A program made the translations under genes and the position numbers. Under the pieces are notes generated by a model. It searched no databases and was not told the DNA's origin. It saw only the letters and a list, made by a program, of their open reading frames with translations. Source: an uncultured Erysipelotrichaceae bacterium (GTDB taxonomy: Bacteria; Bacillota_I; Bacilli_A; RF39; UBA660). Taken from it: a stretch of DNA of 64,000 nucleotides. Positions 56,473-64,000 of this stretch are shown here, in pieces; position 1 is the first letter of the stretch, and each line of letters starts with the position of its first letter. The stretch lies in contig CADAWN010000012.1 of the NCBI GenBank assembly GCA_902791625.1, forward strand, positions 23,832 to 87,831, given 5' to 3'.

Positions 56473-56706
56473 TTTTAAATAAAGATTAAGTATGTCATTA
56501 GATTTTTCTTTACTTATATTTTTTTCTATTAATTTAAAAGATTCTTCATATCTTTTCTCATATAAATCTTTCCAGTTTTCTTTAGCTATATTAGTTAAAA
56601 GTATAGCTTCATCATCACTTAAATAAATATTATTCTTACTAAAATAGTTTTTAGTCATTTTATCATTCAACTTATCAATATTATTTTCTATTAATTTGTA
56701 ATACAT
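56449..56706 (-). CDS. Small helical protein of unknown function
   Basis: 85 residues, minus strand, with a strong AGGAGG site before ATG 56706. Soluble and helical, ending LKTISQYLN. It overlaps the nfo end by 8 bases. No family recognised. Confidence 0.65.
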   Translation of the reverse strand: MYYKLIENNIDKLNDKMTKNYFSKNNIYLSDDEAILLTNIAKENWKDLYEKRYEESFKLIEKNISKEKSNDILNLYLKTISQYLN

Positions 56707-56776
56707 ATTATCCTCCTAATAAAATATATTAAATAATATTTAAAATATGAGACACAATATATAAGAGGATGATAGA

Positions 56777-58810
56777 ATGAAAAAACATAAATATAATTAT
56801 AATAAAGTAATAAATAGAAGAATAAATATATACTTATTTATTGTATATTTTGTTTTTGTAATTCTTGTTATTAGATTATTTTGGTTAATGGTTATTGAAA
56901 AGAATTATTATTCTAAAAAATTAAAAGAAGTAAGTGACGTTGTAATAGAAAAAGATCAGGCTCCTCGTGGCAGAATATTTGATAGAAATTATAATATAAT
57001 AGTTGATAATAAAGCAGTTAAGATGATAGTTTACTCAAAAGATTCTAATATTAAAAGTAGAGATGAAGTTAAAGTTGCAGAAAAAGTTAGTAAATATATA
57101 GATATAGATTATAGTAAGATCAATGATGAAATAATTAAGAATTATTTACTTGTAAAGAATTATGATAAGTTAAGAAAAAGAATTAGTGAGAAAGAAAATA
57201 AAAAGTTTAAAGAAAAAAGATATAGTAGTGATAAAATTAATCAAGTTATTAAGAGTAAGATTAAAGATAATGAACTTGATATTAGTTTGGAAGAAAAGAA
57301 AAGTGCATACTTATATTACTTAATGAATAAAGGATATAGTTATGATGATAAGATAATAAAGAGTAAAGATGTAACAGATAGTGAATATACTTATTTTAAA
57401 GAGAATGAGGATAAATTAAATGGTTTTAAAATTAAAACCACTTGGGAAAGAGTATATCCTTATGGAGATACATTTAAAAGTATTTTAGGAAGTGTATCTG
57501 ATAGTAATCAAGGTATCCCTTTAGAATTAAAAGATAAATATTTAAAGAAAGGATATAGTCTTAATGATAGAGTAGGACTTAGTTATTTAGAAAAACAGTA
57601 TGAAGATGTTTTGAAAGGAACTAAGAATAAATATAAGAAATTAAATAGAGGTAATCTTAAACTAATTGAAAAAGGTAAAAGAGGAAAAGACATAGTTTTG
57701 TCTATTGATATTAATTTACAAAAAGAAATAGAAAATATTTTAAGTGAAGAAGTAGTTAAGGCTAAAAGTGAACCTAATACTAAGTATTATAATCATAGCT
57801 TTGTAGTAATTGAAAATCCTAATAATGGTGAAATACTTGCAATGAGTGGTAAGAAAATAGAAAATGGTAATATTGTTGATTATACTCCAGCTCTTCTTAC
57901 ATCACCTATGACACCTGGATCTGTAGTTAAAGCAGCATCCATGCTCGTTGGATATAATGAAGGAGCGATTAAGATAGGTGAGTATATGAATGATTCATGT
58001 ATTAAAATAGCTTCTACTCCTAAAAAGTGTTCTTGGAGAAATTTAGGTAGAATTAATGATATAGATGCACTTGCTTTATCTAGTAATGTATATCAGTTTA
58101 AAACAGCAATACGTGTTGCGGGGTCATCATATAATGAAAATATGGGATTTAAGATAAGAAATAATGCTTTTACTACTTATAGAAATATGTATCACTCTTT
58201 TGGATTAGGTGTTAAAACTGAAATAGATTTACCTATAGAAAGTACAGGATATACTAGTAAAAATGAGACCCCTGGATTACTTTTAGATTTCGTAATGGGA
58301 CAATTTGAAACATATACACCAATACAACTTTCACAATATATTTCTACTGTTGCAAATGACGGAAAAAGATTACAACCACACTTACTAAAAGAAGTACATG
58401 AGTCTACTAGTAGTAGTGAAATAGGTAAATTAGAAAGTGAATTTGAACCTAAAGTTTTAAATACTGTAAAAAGTGAAGAAAAATATTTTAAAAGAGTAAA
58501 AGAAGGATTACATGCAGTTACTATGTCTAGTCATGGACTAGGTAGAGGTTATATTGAAAGTATTCATGATCCATCTGGTAAAACTGGAACATCTCAAAGT
58601 TTCTTAGATACGGATAATGATGGAGTAATTGATACAGAAACAATATCTACGGCATTTATTGGTTATGCACCTACTAATAATCCTATGGTTACATTTACCG
58701 TAACAAGTCCTGATTCATCACATCCAAATAGCAGTATTAATTATAATAGTTTAGTAAATTTACATATAACAAAGAGAGTTTCAAAGAAATATTATGAATT
58801 ATATGAGTAG
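56777..58810 (+). CDS. Class B penicillin-binding protein (PBP2-type transpeptidase)
   Basis: 677 residues. One N-terminal helix (about 18-40), a long dimerisation/pedestal region with APRGRIFDRN, then the transpeptidase domain: SxxK as PGSVVK (S382, K385), SxN as SSN (435-437), KTG as GKTGTSQ (602-604). It cross-links peptidoglycan outside the membrane. Class B proteins serve septum or side-wall growth. The gene lacks the mra/mur neighbours of FtsI, so a PBP2/elongation or sporulation role is possible, but I cannot decide between these. Confidence 0.92.
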   Translation: MKKHKYNYNKVINRRINIYLFIVYFVFVILVIRLFWLMVIEKNYYSKKLKEVSDVVIEKDQAPRGRIFDRNYNIIVDNKAVKMIVYSKDSNIKSRDEVKVAEKVSKYIDIDYSKINDEIIKNYLLVKNYDKLRKRISEKENKKFKEKRYSSDKINQVIKSKIKDNELDISLEEKKSAYLYYLMNKGYSYDDKIIKSKDVTDSEYTYFKENEDKLNGFKIKTTWERVYPYGDTFKSILGSVSDSNQGIPLELKDKYLKKGYSLNDRVGLSYLEKQYEDVLKGTKNKYKKLNRGNLKLIEKGKRGKDIVLSIDINLQKEIENILSEEVVKAKSEPNTKYYNHSFVVIENPNNGEILAMSGKKIENGNIVDYTPALLTSPMTPGSVVKAASMLVGYNEGAIKIGEYMNDSCIKIASTPKKCSWRNLGRINDIDALALSSNVYQFKTAIRVAGSSYNENMGFKIRNNAFTTYRNMYHSFGLGVKTEIDLPIESTGYTSKNETPGLLLDFVMGQFETYTPIQLSQYISTVANDGKRLQPHLLKEVHESTSSSEIGKLESEFEPKVLNTVKSEEKYFKRVKEGLHAVTMSSHGLGRGYIESIHDPSGKTGTSQSFLDTDNDGVIDTETISTAFIGYAPTNNPMVTFTVTSPDSSHPNSSINYNSLVNLHITKRVSKKYYELYE

Positions 58811-58825
58811 AACTAAAAAAAATAA

Positions 58826-58854
58826 TTGCAATATATAAGTAAACCTGCTATAAT
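58826..58854 (+). promoter_or_regulatory. Promoter of rpmG
   Basis: TTGCAA and perfect TATAAT at 17-base spacing, 34 bases before the rpmG start. Confidence 0.8.
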
Positions 58855-58888
58855 ATATACAGACGTTTCACGTAAGGAGGTGTTTCTC

Positions 58889-59053
58889 GTGGCAAAAAAA
58901 GTAGGAAATAGACAAAACAAGACACTAAAATGTAGTGTTTGTGGTGAAGAAAATTATCGTGATGAAAGAAATGTAAAAAACACTGACAAACTAGAATTAA
59001 ATAGATATTGTCCAAGATGTAGAAAACACACAACACATAAGGAAAAGAAGTAA
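58889..59053 (+). CDS. rpmG: 50S ribosomal protein L33 (zinc-binding form)
   Basis: 54 residues, GTG start 58889 behind AAGGAGGTG; the longer frame from 58826 runs through the promoter. CSVC and CPRC form the zinc ribbon of the C+ type. The ends VAKKVGNRQ and [10 protein letters not shown] are typical of L33. Confidence 0.95.
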   Translation: MAKKVGNRQNKTLKCSVCGEENYRDERNVKNTDKLELNRYCPRCRKHTTHKEKK

Positions 59054-59094
59054 AATAAGATTAAATCTTATTTTTAGTTTATAGGAGGAGTAAA

Positions 59095-59652
59095 ATGACA
59101 AATTCAAATGATTTTAAAGTAGGGGTTACTATTGAAGTAGATAATGCCATTTATACAATACTTGAATTCCAACATGTTAAACCAGGTAAAGGAGCTGCTA
59201 TAGTTAAAACTAAACTTAAAAACTTAAGAACAGGTTCTATTATTGAAAAAACTTTCAATGCTGGTGAAAAAGTTGCACTTGCAAGAATTGAAAAGAAAAA
59301 TATGCAATTCTTATATGAAATGAGTGGTACATATTATTTCATGAATATGACTACTTATGAACAAGTAGAATTAGCTAAAGAAGTACTTGGTGATGATGCC
59401 AAATTCTTAAAAGAAAACGTAGAAGTAATTATGATGTTCTTTGGTGAAGAAGTATTAGGTATCCAATTACCAGATAAAATCCAAATGAAAGTTGTTAGAA
59501 CTGAATCAGCAGTTAAAGGAAATACTACAAGTAGTGCAATGAAAGATGCAGAACTTGAAACTGGTTTAGTTATTAAAGTACCATTATTCATTAATCAAGA
59601 TGAAGAAATCTTAGTATCAACTAAAGATGGAAAATATGTTTCAAGAGCATAA
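59095..59652 (+). CDS. efp: Translation elongation factor EF-P
   Basis: 185 residues after AGGAGGA. The first domain has VKPGKGAAIVKTKLKN with K32 at the tip that other bacteria modify. OB-fold domains with NMQFLYEM and GLVIKVPLFINQDEEILVSTKDGKYVSR. It rescues ribosomes at polyproline. No modification enzyme is visible in the window. Confidence 0.97.
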   Translation: MTNSNDFKVGVTIEVDNAIYTILEFQHVKPGKGAAIVKTKLKNLRTGSIIEKTFNAGEKVALARIEKKNMQFLYEMSGTYYFMNMTTYEQVELAKEVLGDDAKFLKENVEVIMMFFGEEVLGIQLPDKIQMKVVRTESAVKGNTTSSAMKDAELETGLVIKVPLFINQDEEILVSTKDGKYVSRA

Positions 59653-59653
59653 T

Positions 59654-59690
59654 AAAAATTAGCCCTTATTTAAGAGCTAATTTTATTTTG
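59654..59690. terminator. Bidirectional terminator between efp and sspI
   Basis: AAAATTAGC/GCTAATTTT stem with T-rich flanks, lying between two convergent stops. Confidence 0.75.
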
Positions 59691-59872
59691 TCTAAAATTT
59701 TATTTTTCTCATCTTCATTACTATTTTCCCATAGTAGTGACATAAATACACCTAAACCTGGTAAAGTCATCTCATCATTACTTTCTACTGATTCATTAAC
59801 TGCATCTTTTATTTCTTCAATACTATCTTCTTTAAAATTATTTATTATATGTTCTCTAATACTTATATTCAT
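59666..59872 (-). CDS. sspI: Small acid-soluble spore protein SspI-like
   Basis: 68 residues, minus strand, after AGGAGATG. MNISIREHIINNF, then a central TLPGLGVFMSLLWENSNEDEK match the SspI family (LRNAIINN, TLPGLGVLFEIIWKNS) in order and length. SspI is made in the forespore in Bacillus. A good sign, with SpoIIGA-SigE, that the organism makes spores or descends from one. Confidence 0.85.
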   Translation of the reverse strand: MNISIREHIINNFKEDSIEEIKDAVNESVESNDEMTLPGLGVFMSLLWENSNEDEKNKILDKIKLALK

Positions 59873-59969
59873 GTAATCATCTCCTGATATTATTTTGTCT
59901 AACTTTAAAAAAAATATACTATTCTTTGCAAATAATTCTATTATTATTTATAATATTATTGGTGATGTT

Positions 59970-60608
59970 ATGTATTTAGTAATAGATGATATTAGATATA
60001 ATGTAGTAATAGATAAAAAAAGATCTACTAGAAATACATATATTAGAGTAAAAGATGATTTAACTATTTATGTTACAACTAATATATTTACTAGAGATAA
60101 AGATATTGCAAAACTATTAGATGAAAATTATGATTCAATTTGTAAAATGATTAAAAAACAAAAAGTTAAAAATAGTAATAATGAAAACTTTAATTATTTA
60201 GGTAAGAATTATGAAATAATATATGTTGATTATTGTGATATATCTTTTGGAGATGAAAAAGTATTTTTAAATAAAAAATTAGATATAGATAAATGGTATA
60301 AGAAACAGGCTAAATTTCTTTTTCAAGAACATTTAGATATGATTTATGATAACTTTTCTAGAAAGATTCCGTATCCAGATTTAAAGATAAGAAAAATGAC
60401 TACTAGATGGGGAGTATGTAATACTAAACTTAAAACAGTTACTTTGAATCTAGAACTAATAAAAAGAGATACTAAGTATTTAGATTATGTTATAGCTCAT
60501 GAACTTTCTCATTTAATTTATCCTAATCATTCTAGAGATTTTTGGGATTTAGTAGGTGAGAATTGTCCTAATTATAAAGTAATTAGAAAAGAAATGAAAA
60601 ATTTCTAA
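59970..60608 (+). CDS. YgjP/DUF45-like zinc metalloprotease-fold protein
   Basis: 212 residues from ATG 59970 with GGTGATG upstream; the frame from 59895 has a non-coding start. TTRWGVCNTKLKTVTLNLELI is the DUF45 signature, followed by zinc site HELSHLIYPNHSRDFW (H177, E178, H181). Members are assumed metal-dependent hydrolases. Substrate not known. Confidence 0.88.
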   Translation: MYLVIDDIRYNVVIDKKRSTRNTYIRVKDDLTIYVTTNIFTRDKDIAKLLDENYDSICKMIKKQKVKNSNNENFNYLGKNYEIIYVDYCDISFGDEKVFLNKKLDIDKWYKKQAKFLFQEHLDMIYDNFSRKIPYPDLKIRKMTTRWGVCNTKLKTVTLNLELIKRDTKYLDYVIAHELSHLIYPNHSRDFWDLVGENCPNYKVIRKEMKNF

Positions 60609-60610
60609 AA

Positions 60611-60642
60611 TAAAAATAGTGTTATTTAACACTATTTTTTTT
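60611..60642. terminator. Bidirectional terminator
   Basis: AAAATAGTGTT/AACACTATTTT hairpin with T run on the plus strand and A-rich side that gives a T run on the minus strand. Confidence 0.8.
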
Positions 60643-60801
60643 ATCTTTATCTTTTTTCTTTTCTTCTTTTTTATCTTCTTCTTGGTTATAACTTATATTT
60701 ACGTTTTTATATTTATCATCTGGTATTACAAAAGTATAACCATTCTTTAATTCTTCTTCATTTGTATTACCATATTGTATATCTAAATTTCTTTTTTGCA
60801 T
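60622..60801 (-). CDS. Small Lys/Glu-rich protein
   Basis: 59 residues on the minus strand from ATG 60801 with GGAGG upstream. MQKRNLDIQYGNTNEEELKN, a VIPDDKYKN stretch, then a Lys/Glu/Asp tail. It lies just downstream of tRNA-Arg on the same strand, separated by the tRNA terminator. Unknown function. Confidence 0.6.
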   Translation of the reverse strand: MQKRNLDIQYGNTNEEELKNGYTFVIPDDKYKNVNISYNQEEDKKEEKKKDKDKKNSVK

Positions 60802-60818
60802 ATAAACCTCCAACTAAT

Positions 60819-60842
60819 GAAAAAGGACTTTTGCAAGTCCTT
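60819..60842 (-). terminator. Terminator of tRNA-Arg
   Basis: On the minus strand AAGGACTT/AAGTCCTT with GCAA loop and TTT end. Confidence 0.8.
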
Positions 60843-60851
60843 AAATTCATC

Positions 60852-60928
60852 TGGTGTTCACGACGTGATTCGAACACGTGACCGATCGCTTAGAAGGCGA
60901 TTGCTCTATCCAGCTGAGCTACGTGAAC
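60852..60928 (-). tRNA. tRNA-Arg (TCT)
   Basis: 77-base cloverleaf on the minus strand with encoded CCA: GTTCACG acceptor, GCTC D-arm, anticodon stem/loop ATCGC-CTTCTAA-GCGAT and T-loop TTCGAAT. It reads AGA, the main Arg codon in these genes. Confidence 0.96.
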
Positions 60929-61048
60929 AACTAAGACTTTTTAATTATACAATATTTTTTACTTTTTTGCAATATTTTTAAAAAAATTTAAAAAAAGTTT
61001 AGAGTTTTGAAAATAAACTCAGAATAATACAATTGAGGAGGTAATAAG

Positions 61049-63118
61049 ATGGAAATAGTAAAACAAGATGGTAATATGGATTGTGGCGTATCTTGTTTAC
61101 TATCAGTTATAAGACATTATGGTGGTAATGTTCCAATTGAATATTTAAGAGAAAAAACAAATACAACTAAAGAAGGAGTCAATGCTTATAAGTTAGTTGA
61201 AGCAGCTAAAGAACTTGGTTTTGAGTCTTATGGACTTAAAGGTGAATTGAAAGATATTAAGAATGAATACTTACCCTTAATTGCACATATAAAAACAACT
61301 AAGATAAAACACTTTATTGTTATTTATAAGATTGATTCTAAAAATAAAGAATTATTATTAATGGATCCAGATAAAGGAAAAGTAAAACTTTCCTTTAGTG
61401 AGTTCAATCTCATCACTTCATACAACTTTATTTATTTAAAACCTATTACTAAAATTCCAAATATAATAGTTAAGAAATGTATTAAAAGATGGTTAAAGAC
61501 TTTTTCTAAAAAGAAAAGAATATATCTCTTTTATATTATATGTTTTTCTCTTATAAATTTCATTATTAATATCATAACTAGTTTTCATTTTTCATTCATA
61601 CTAAATCATGCGATAGGCTATGGTATAAAGTCAAATTTATTTGTAATATCAAAGTTATTCTTTTTTATTTTTATTCTCAAACTCCTTGTTTCATTCATAA
61701 AAGATAAAACCTCAATAAAATTTAGTTTATTGCTTGATGATTATATCACCAAAAAGTATTATAAAAAACTCGTATTACTTCCTTATTCATATTATAAAAA
61801 TAGAACTACTGGAGAAATAATATCAAGATTGGAGGATTTAAACATAATTAAGGAATTTATTACTAATATTGTGATAAATGTACCTTTGGATATTATAGTA
61901 GTTATAGTTTTTATGATTCTTTTATTTAATAATAATAAAAAGATATTTGTTCTATTAATGGTATTTAATTTATTTATATTTGTAACTCAAGTTTTTACAA
62001 CCAAAATATCAAAGAAAAGACTTAAAGAAAATAGAATACATCAAGATAGAGTGAATACATCATTTTTAGATGGACTTAATAAAGAAAACACTATTAAGAA
62101 TCTCCATATAGAAAATAAAATAATAAATAAATTTTATAAAGTATATGAAAAGTATTTAGATTCTACCTATAAAATTATGAATATATCTTTAATAACAAAT
62201 AGTATTAATAATTATTTAACAGACTTATTTTATGTTATTTTCTTTTTAATTTTATCAACTAGAGTAATAGATAATAAACTAAGTATTGGAATGATTATTA
62301 TACTTGAAAATATAATTAGATATTTTTCATCATCATTTTTAAGATTAATATATTTATATAAAGATTTCTATAAATATAATATTTCTAAGAAAAGAATAGA
62401 AGAATTATTTATGATTAGAGAAGAAAAGTTTGATTGTATTGAATTTTTTAAAAATAAATTAACGGGGACAATTAAATATACAAATCTTACTTATAGTTTT
62501 AATAATCATAAATTAATGGATGAGGTTAACTTAAGTATAAAACCTAAAGATAAAGTATTCTTTTATGGAAATAGTGGTAGTGGTAAAAGTACAATGATGA
62601 AGATGTTATTAAGATATGTTGAAGTGCCATTTGGAATGATTACAATTAATAATATTGATATTAACCATCATCATCTTGAAGTAATTAGAAATGAAATATC
62701 TTATATAAGTCAGAATGAGAGTTTGTTTAAAGATAGTATTAAAAATAATATTACTTTAGGAAAAGAGGTCTCATATGATTTATTAGAAAAAATTTGTAAG
62801 ATAGTATGTCTTGATGAAGTAATAGATACAAGAGAAAATGGAGTTAACTATAATATAGATGAAAATAATAATAATTTAAGTGGAGGTGAAAGACAAAGAA
62901 TAATACTTGCGAGAAGTTTAATTAAAAATAGTAGTATTTATATTTTTGATGAAGCTCTAAGTCAAATAGATGAAGAAAAGGAAAAAATAATACTTAATAA
63001 TATATTTAAATACCTAAAAGATAAAATAGTTATAGTTATAAGCCACAGAATGACTAATAAAGATTTATACAATAGAATAATAAAATTAGATGAAGGAAAA
63101 ATATATGAAGAAATATAA
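61049..63118 (+). CDS. Bacteriocin-processing ABC exporter with C39 peptidase domain
   Basis: 689 residues after GAGGAGG. The N-terminal C39 peptidase (about 1-130) has Q6, catalytic C12 in MDCGVSC, H88 in KHFIVIY and D106 in MDPDKG. Six helices follow (about 155-430). The ATPase has Walker A GNSGSGKST (507-515), SGGERQR (611 onward) and Walker B IFDEALSQID (D634, E635). Such exporters cut double-glycine leaders and export the peptide in one step. Two double-glycine peptides lie right downstream, so their processing is the evident job. Confidence 0.94.
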   Translation: MEIVKQDGNMDCGVSCLLSVIRHYGGNVPIEYLREKTNTTKEGVNAYKLVEAAKELGFESYGLKGELKDIKNEYLPLIAHIKTTKIKHFIVIYKIDSKNKELLLMDPDKGKVKLSFSEFNLITSYNFIYLKPITKIPNIIVKKCIKRWLKTFSKKKRIYLFYIICFSLINFIINIITSFHFSFILNHAIGYGIKSNLFVISKLFFFIFILKLLVSFIKDKTSIKFSLLLDDYITKKYYKKLVLLPYSYYKNRTTGEIISRLEDLNIIKEFITNIVINVPLDIIVVIVFMILLFNNNKKIFVLLMVFNLFIFVTQVFTTKISKKRLKENRIHQDRVNTSFLDGLNKENTIKNLHIENKIINKFYKVYEKYLDSTYKIMNISLITNSINNYLTDLFYVIFFLILSTRVIDNKLSIGMIIILENIIRYFSSSFLRLIYLYKDFYKYNISKKRIEELFMIREEKFDCIEFFKNKLTGTIKYTNLTYSFNNHKLMDEVNLSIKPKDKVFFYGNSGSGKSTMMKMLLRYVEVPFGMITINNIDINHHHLEVIRNEISYISQNESLFKDSIKNNITLGKEVSYDLLEKICKIVCLDEVIDTRENGVNYNIDENNNNLSGGERQRIILARSLIKNSSIYIFDEALSQIDEEKEKIILNNIFKYLKDKIVIVISHRMTNKDLYNRIIKLDEGKIYEEI

Positions 63119-63500
63119 AAAAGAAGAGTTTCTCCTTTTTTCAAATGCTTTTCTCTTTTTAATAACTATATTAATTATAATAAATATATTTAAAAAACCT
63201 ATAAGAACATATAATGTAACAACAGCTAGTCTTATAATAGATAACAATTATGTAATATTTATAGATAATAAAGATACAAAGTTTTTACAAAAGAATCCAT
63301 ATATATACATAGATTCTAAAAAAGCACATATTAAGATAATAGAGATAAATAAAAAGTTTTATAAGAATTATAATAAAGTATTAATTAGAATAGAAAAAAA
63401 GAAATTAAAGAAAGAATTAAATATTTCAATATACAATAATAAGAAGAATTTTTTAGAACTATTTTTTAATTGTTGGGAGGAAGATAAATGGAAAAATTAG
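63105..63500 (+). CDS. One-TM accessory protein of the bacteriocin locus
   Basis: 131 residues from ATG 63105 (AAGGA upstream; a further ATG at 63090 is possible). It overlaps the exporter end by 14 bases and the first peptide start by 13. One N-terminal helix (about 9-29), then a beta-rich Lys/Ile/Tyr outer part with TTASLIIDNNYVIFID and KVLIRIEKKKL. It resembles a shortened HlyD/accessory protein, but no full adaptor features are visible. It could also be the immunity protein. Both are inference from position. Confidence 0.7.
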   Translation: MKKYKKEEFLLFSNAFLFLITILIIINIFKKPIRTYNVTTASLIIDNNYVIFIDNKDTKFLQKNPYIYIDSKKAHIKIIEINKKFYKNYNKVLIRIEKKKLKKELNISIYNNKKNFLELFFNCWEEDKWKN

Positions 63501-63643
63501 ATGAAGAAAAATTAACAAGTATTTCTGGTGGTAGTATGACTTTAGGAGCAATAGGAATAATGTTTCTTACATTTTCTGCAGTAACTGCAGTGGTAAGTGG
63601 TTTTCTTGATGGCTTCACTCATCCAAAGGGTTGTAATGAATAA
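63488..63643 (+). CDS. Double-glycine bacteriocin-like peptide 1
   Basis: 51 residues after GGGAGGAAG, too short for usual ORF cut-offs. Leader MEKLDEEKLTSISGG ends in the double-glycine cut site. The 36-residue mature part is hydrophobic (TLGAIGIMFLTFSAVTAVV), has a GxxxG (G38-G42) and ends HPKGCNE with one Cys. It overlaps the accessory gene upstream and peptide 2 downstream. Confidence 0.85.
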   Translation: MEKLDEEKLTSISGGSMTLGAIGIMFLTFSAVTAVVSGFLDGFTHPKGCNE

Positions 63644-63806
63644 AATAGATGAAGAAAAACTATCATCAATAGAAGGTGGTATGAGTTTTAGTAGCTCACT
63701 TTTAAATGCAGTAACGGGATTATTTAAGTTATTAATGGATGCTGGAAGAAGTCTAGGATCAAGTGTAAGAAGAATGAGTGAAGATAAAATGTGCCCACTA
63801 GAATAA
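63636..63806 (+). CDS. Double-glycine bacteriocin-like peptide 2
   Basis: 56 residues; start ATG 63636, eight bases before the stop of peptide 1. The longer frame from 63597 lies inside peptide 1. Leader MNKIDEEKLSSIEGG is nearly the same as in peptide 1. The 41-residue mature part is amphipathic (SSLLNAVTGLFKLLMDAG), has GxxxG (G37-G41), a basic RR, and ends KMCPLE with one Cys. Together they look like a two-peptide bacteriocin. No ribosome site is obvious, so translation may depend on peptide 1. Confidence 0.85.
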   Translation: MNKIDEEKLSSIEGGMSFSSSLLNAVTGLFKLLMDAGRSLGSSVRRMSEDKMCPLE

Positions 63807-63868
63807 GACTGAATTATACAAATTTATCTCAAAATAGACACGAAAATTGAAAAATATTGCAAATATTG

Positions 63869-63897
63869 TTGAAAAAAGGAAAGTTTTTTGTTATAAT
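63869..63897 (+). promoter_or_regulatory. Promoter of rpsU
   Basis: TTGAAA, 17 bases, TATAAT, 36 bases before the rpsU start. Confidence 0.8.
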
Positions 63898-63933
63898 TCA
63901 TTGTAGTTATGGAAACGAAGGGAGGGAATGTGA

Positions 63934-64000
63934 ATGACACAAGTAACTGTTAAGAATGGTAACTTAGATATGGCTCTAAGAAAATTCAAACAAAAAGTAG
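63934..64000 (+). CDS. rpsU: 30S ribosomal protein S21, N-terminal part (cut by window end)
   Basis: Starts MTQVTVKNGNLDMALRKFK, the S21 N-terminus, after GGGAGGG. The gene continues beyond the window. Confidence 0.92.
   Translation, partial: MTQVTVKNGNLDMALRKFKQKV

Noticed and set aside
60796..60981. Plus-strand open frame near 60800
   Set aside because: It is the complement of tRNA-Arg and its terminator.
63597..63635. Longer start for bacteriocin peptide 2
   Set aside because: It lies inside peptide 1; ATG 63636 gives a leader matching that of peptide 1.
1..64000. CRISPR arrays, insertion sequences, integrases or a prophage
   Set aside because: I saw no regularly spaced repeats, transposase motifs, integrase or phage structural genes; the KilA-N-type tail is the only phage-like trace.

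Overview
The window is strongly A+T-rich and gene-dense, with most genes on the + strand in short operons. It looks like a chromosome segment of an uncultured low-GC Firmicute of the Bacilli/RF39-like gut type. Evidence: PolC-type replicase, DivIVA and SepF, T-box leaders on ileS and glyQS, an L21 leader, L27 with a cleavable N-terminal extension beside its protease Prp, a SpoIIGA-SigE pair and an SspI-type spore protein. TGA is used as a stop (e.g. 15205-15207, 51290-51292), so the standard bacterial code applies and Mycoplasma is excluded. The exact taxon is inference.

Layout. 1-6921: end of a tail-anchored protein, an unknown protein, polC and a lipoprotein. 7041-17340: a large secreted glucosaminidase, a heterodimeric ABC exporter, two secreted DUF6273-like proteins, an ASCH protein and a small membrane protein. 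17440-21853: a minus-strand unknown, tRNA-Met, a membrane protein, an unusual HAD/lipid-kinase fusion, sepF and divIVA. 21887-29747: T-box and a broken ileS, a ThyX-like gene, tspO and several surface or small beta-rich proteins. 29784-38238: an unknown two-gene operon, rplU (start missing)-prp-rpmA, ugd plus an epimerase, obg, an HPt-receiver fusion, yebC and a KilA-N-type remnant. 38270-46624: ruvAB, queA, a SipW-type secretion cluster, rubrerythrin, a truncated tRNA-Glu and unknown genes. 46632-56456: glyQS with T-box, an amidotransferase, an MBL hydrolase, spoIIGA-sigE, a DUF421 protein, a GHL10-type protein, two prepilin-like proteins and nfo. 56777-60928: a class B PBP, rpmG, efp, sspI, a YgjP-like hydrolase and tRNA-Arg. 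61049-63806: a compact bacteriocin locus. 63934-end: start of rpsU.

The most interesting system is at 61049-63806: a C39-peptidase ABC exporter, a one-TM accessory protein and two overlapping double-glycine peptides. Each mature peptide has a GxxxG motif and a single C-terminal Cys, which suggests an undescribed two-peptide (class IIb-like) bacteriocin. Also notable: the IleRS has GLHH in place of the HxGH signature (a type reported for mupirocin hyper-resistance); a HAD-diacylglycerol-kinase fusion; and two adjacent small proteins ending in the same motif.

Caution: three normally indispensable or conserved genes (ileS, rplU, a tRNA-Glu) each look as if a short stretch of DNA is missing. That may be assembly error rather than biology and should be checked on reads before anything is inferred from them.
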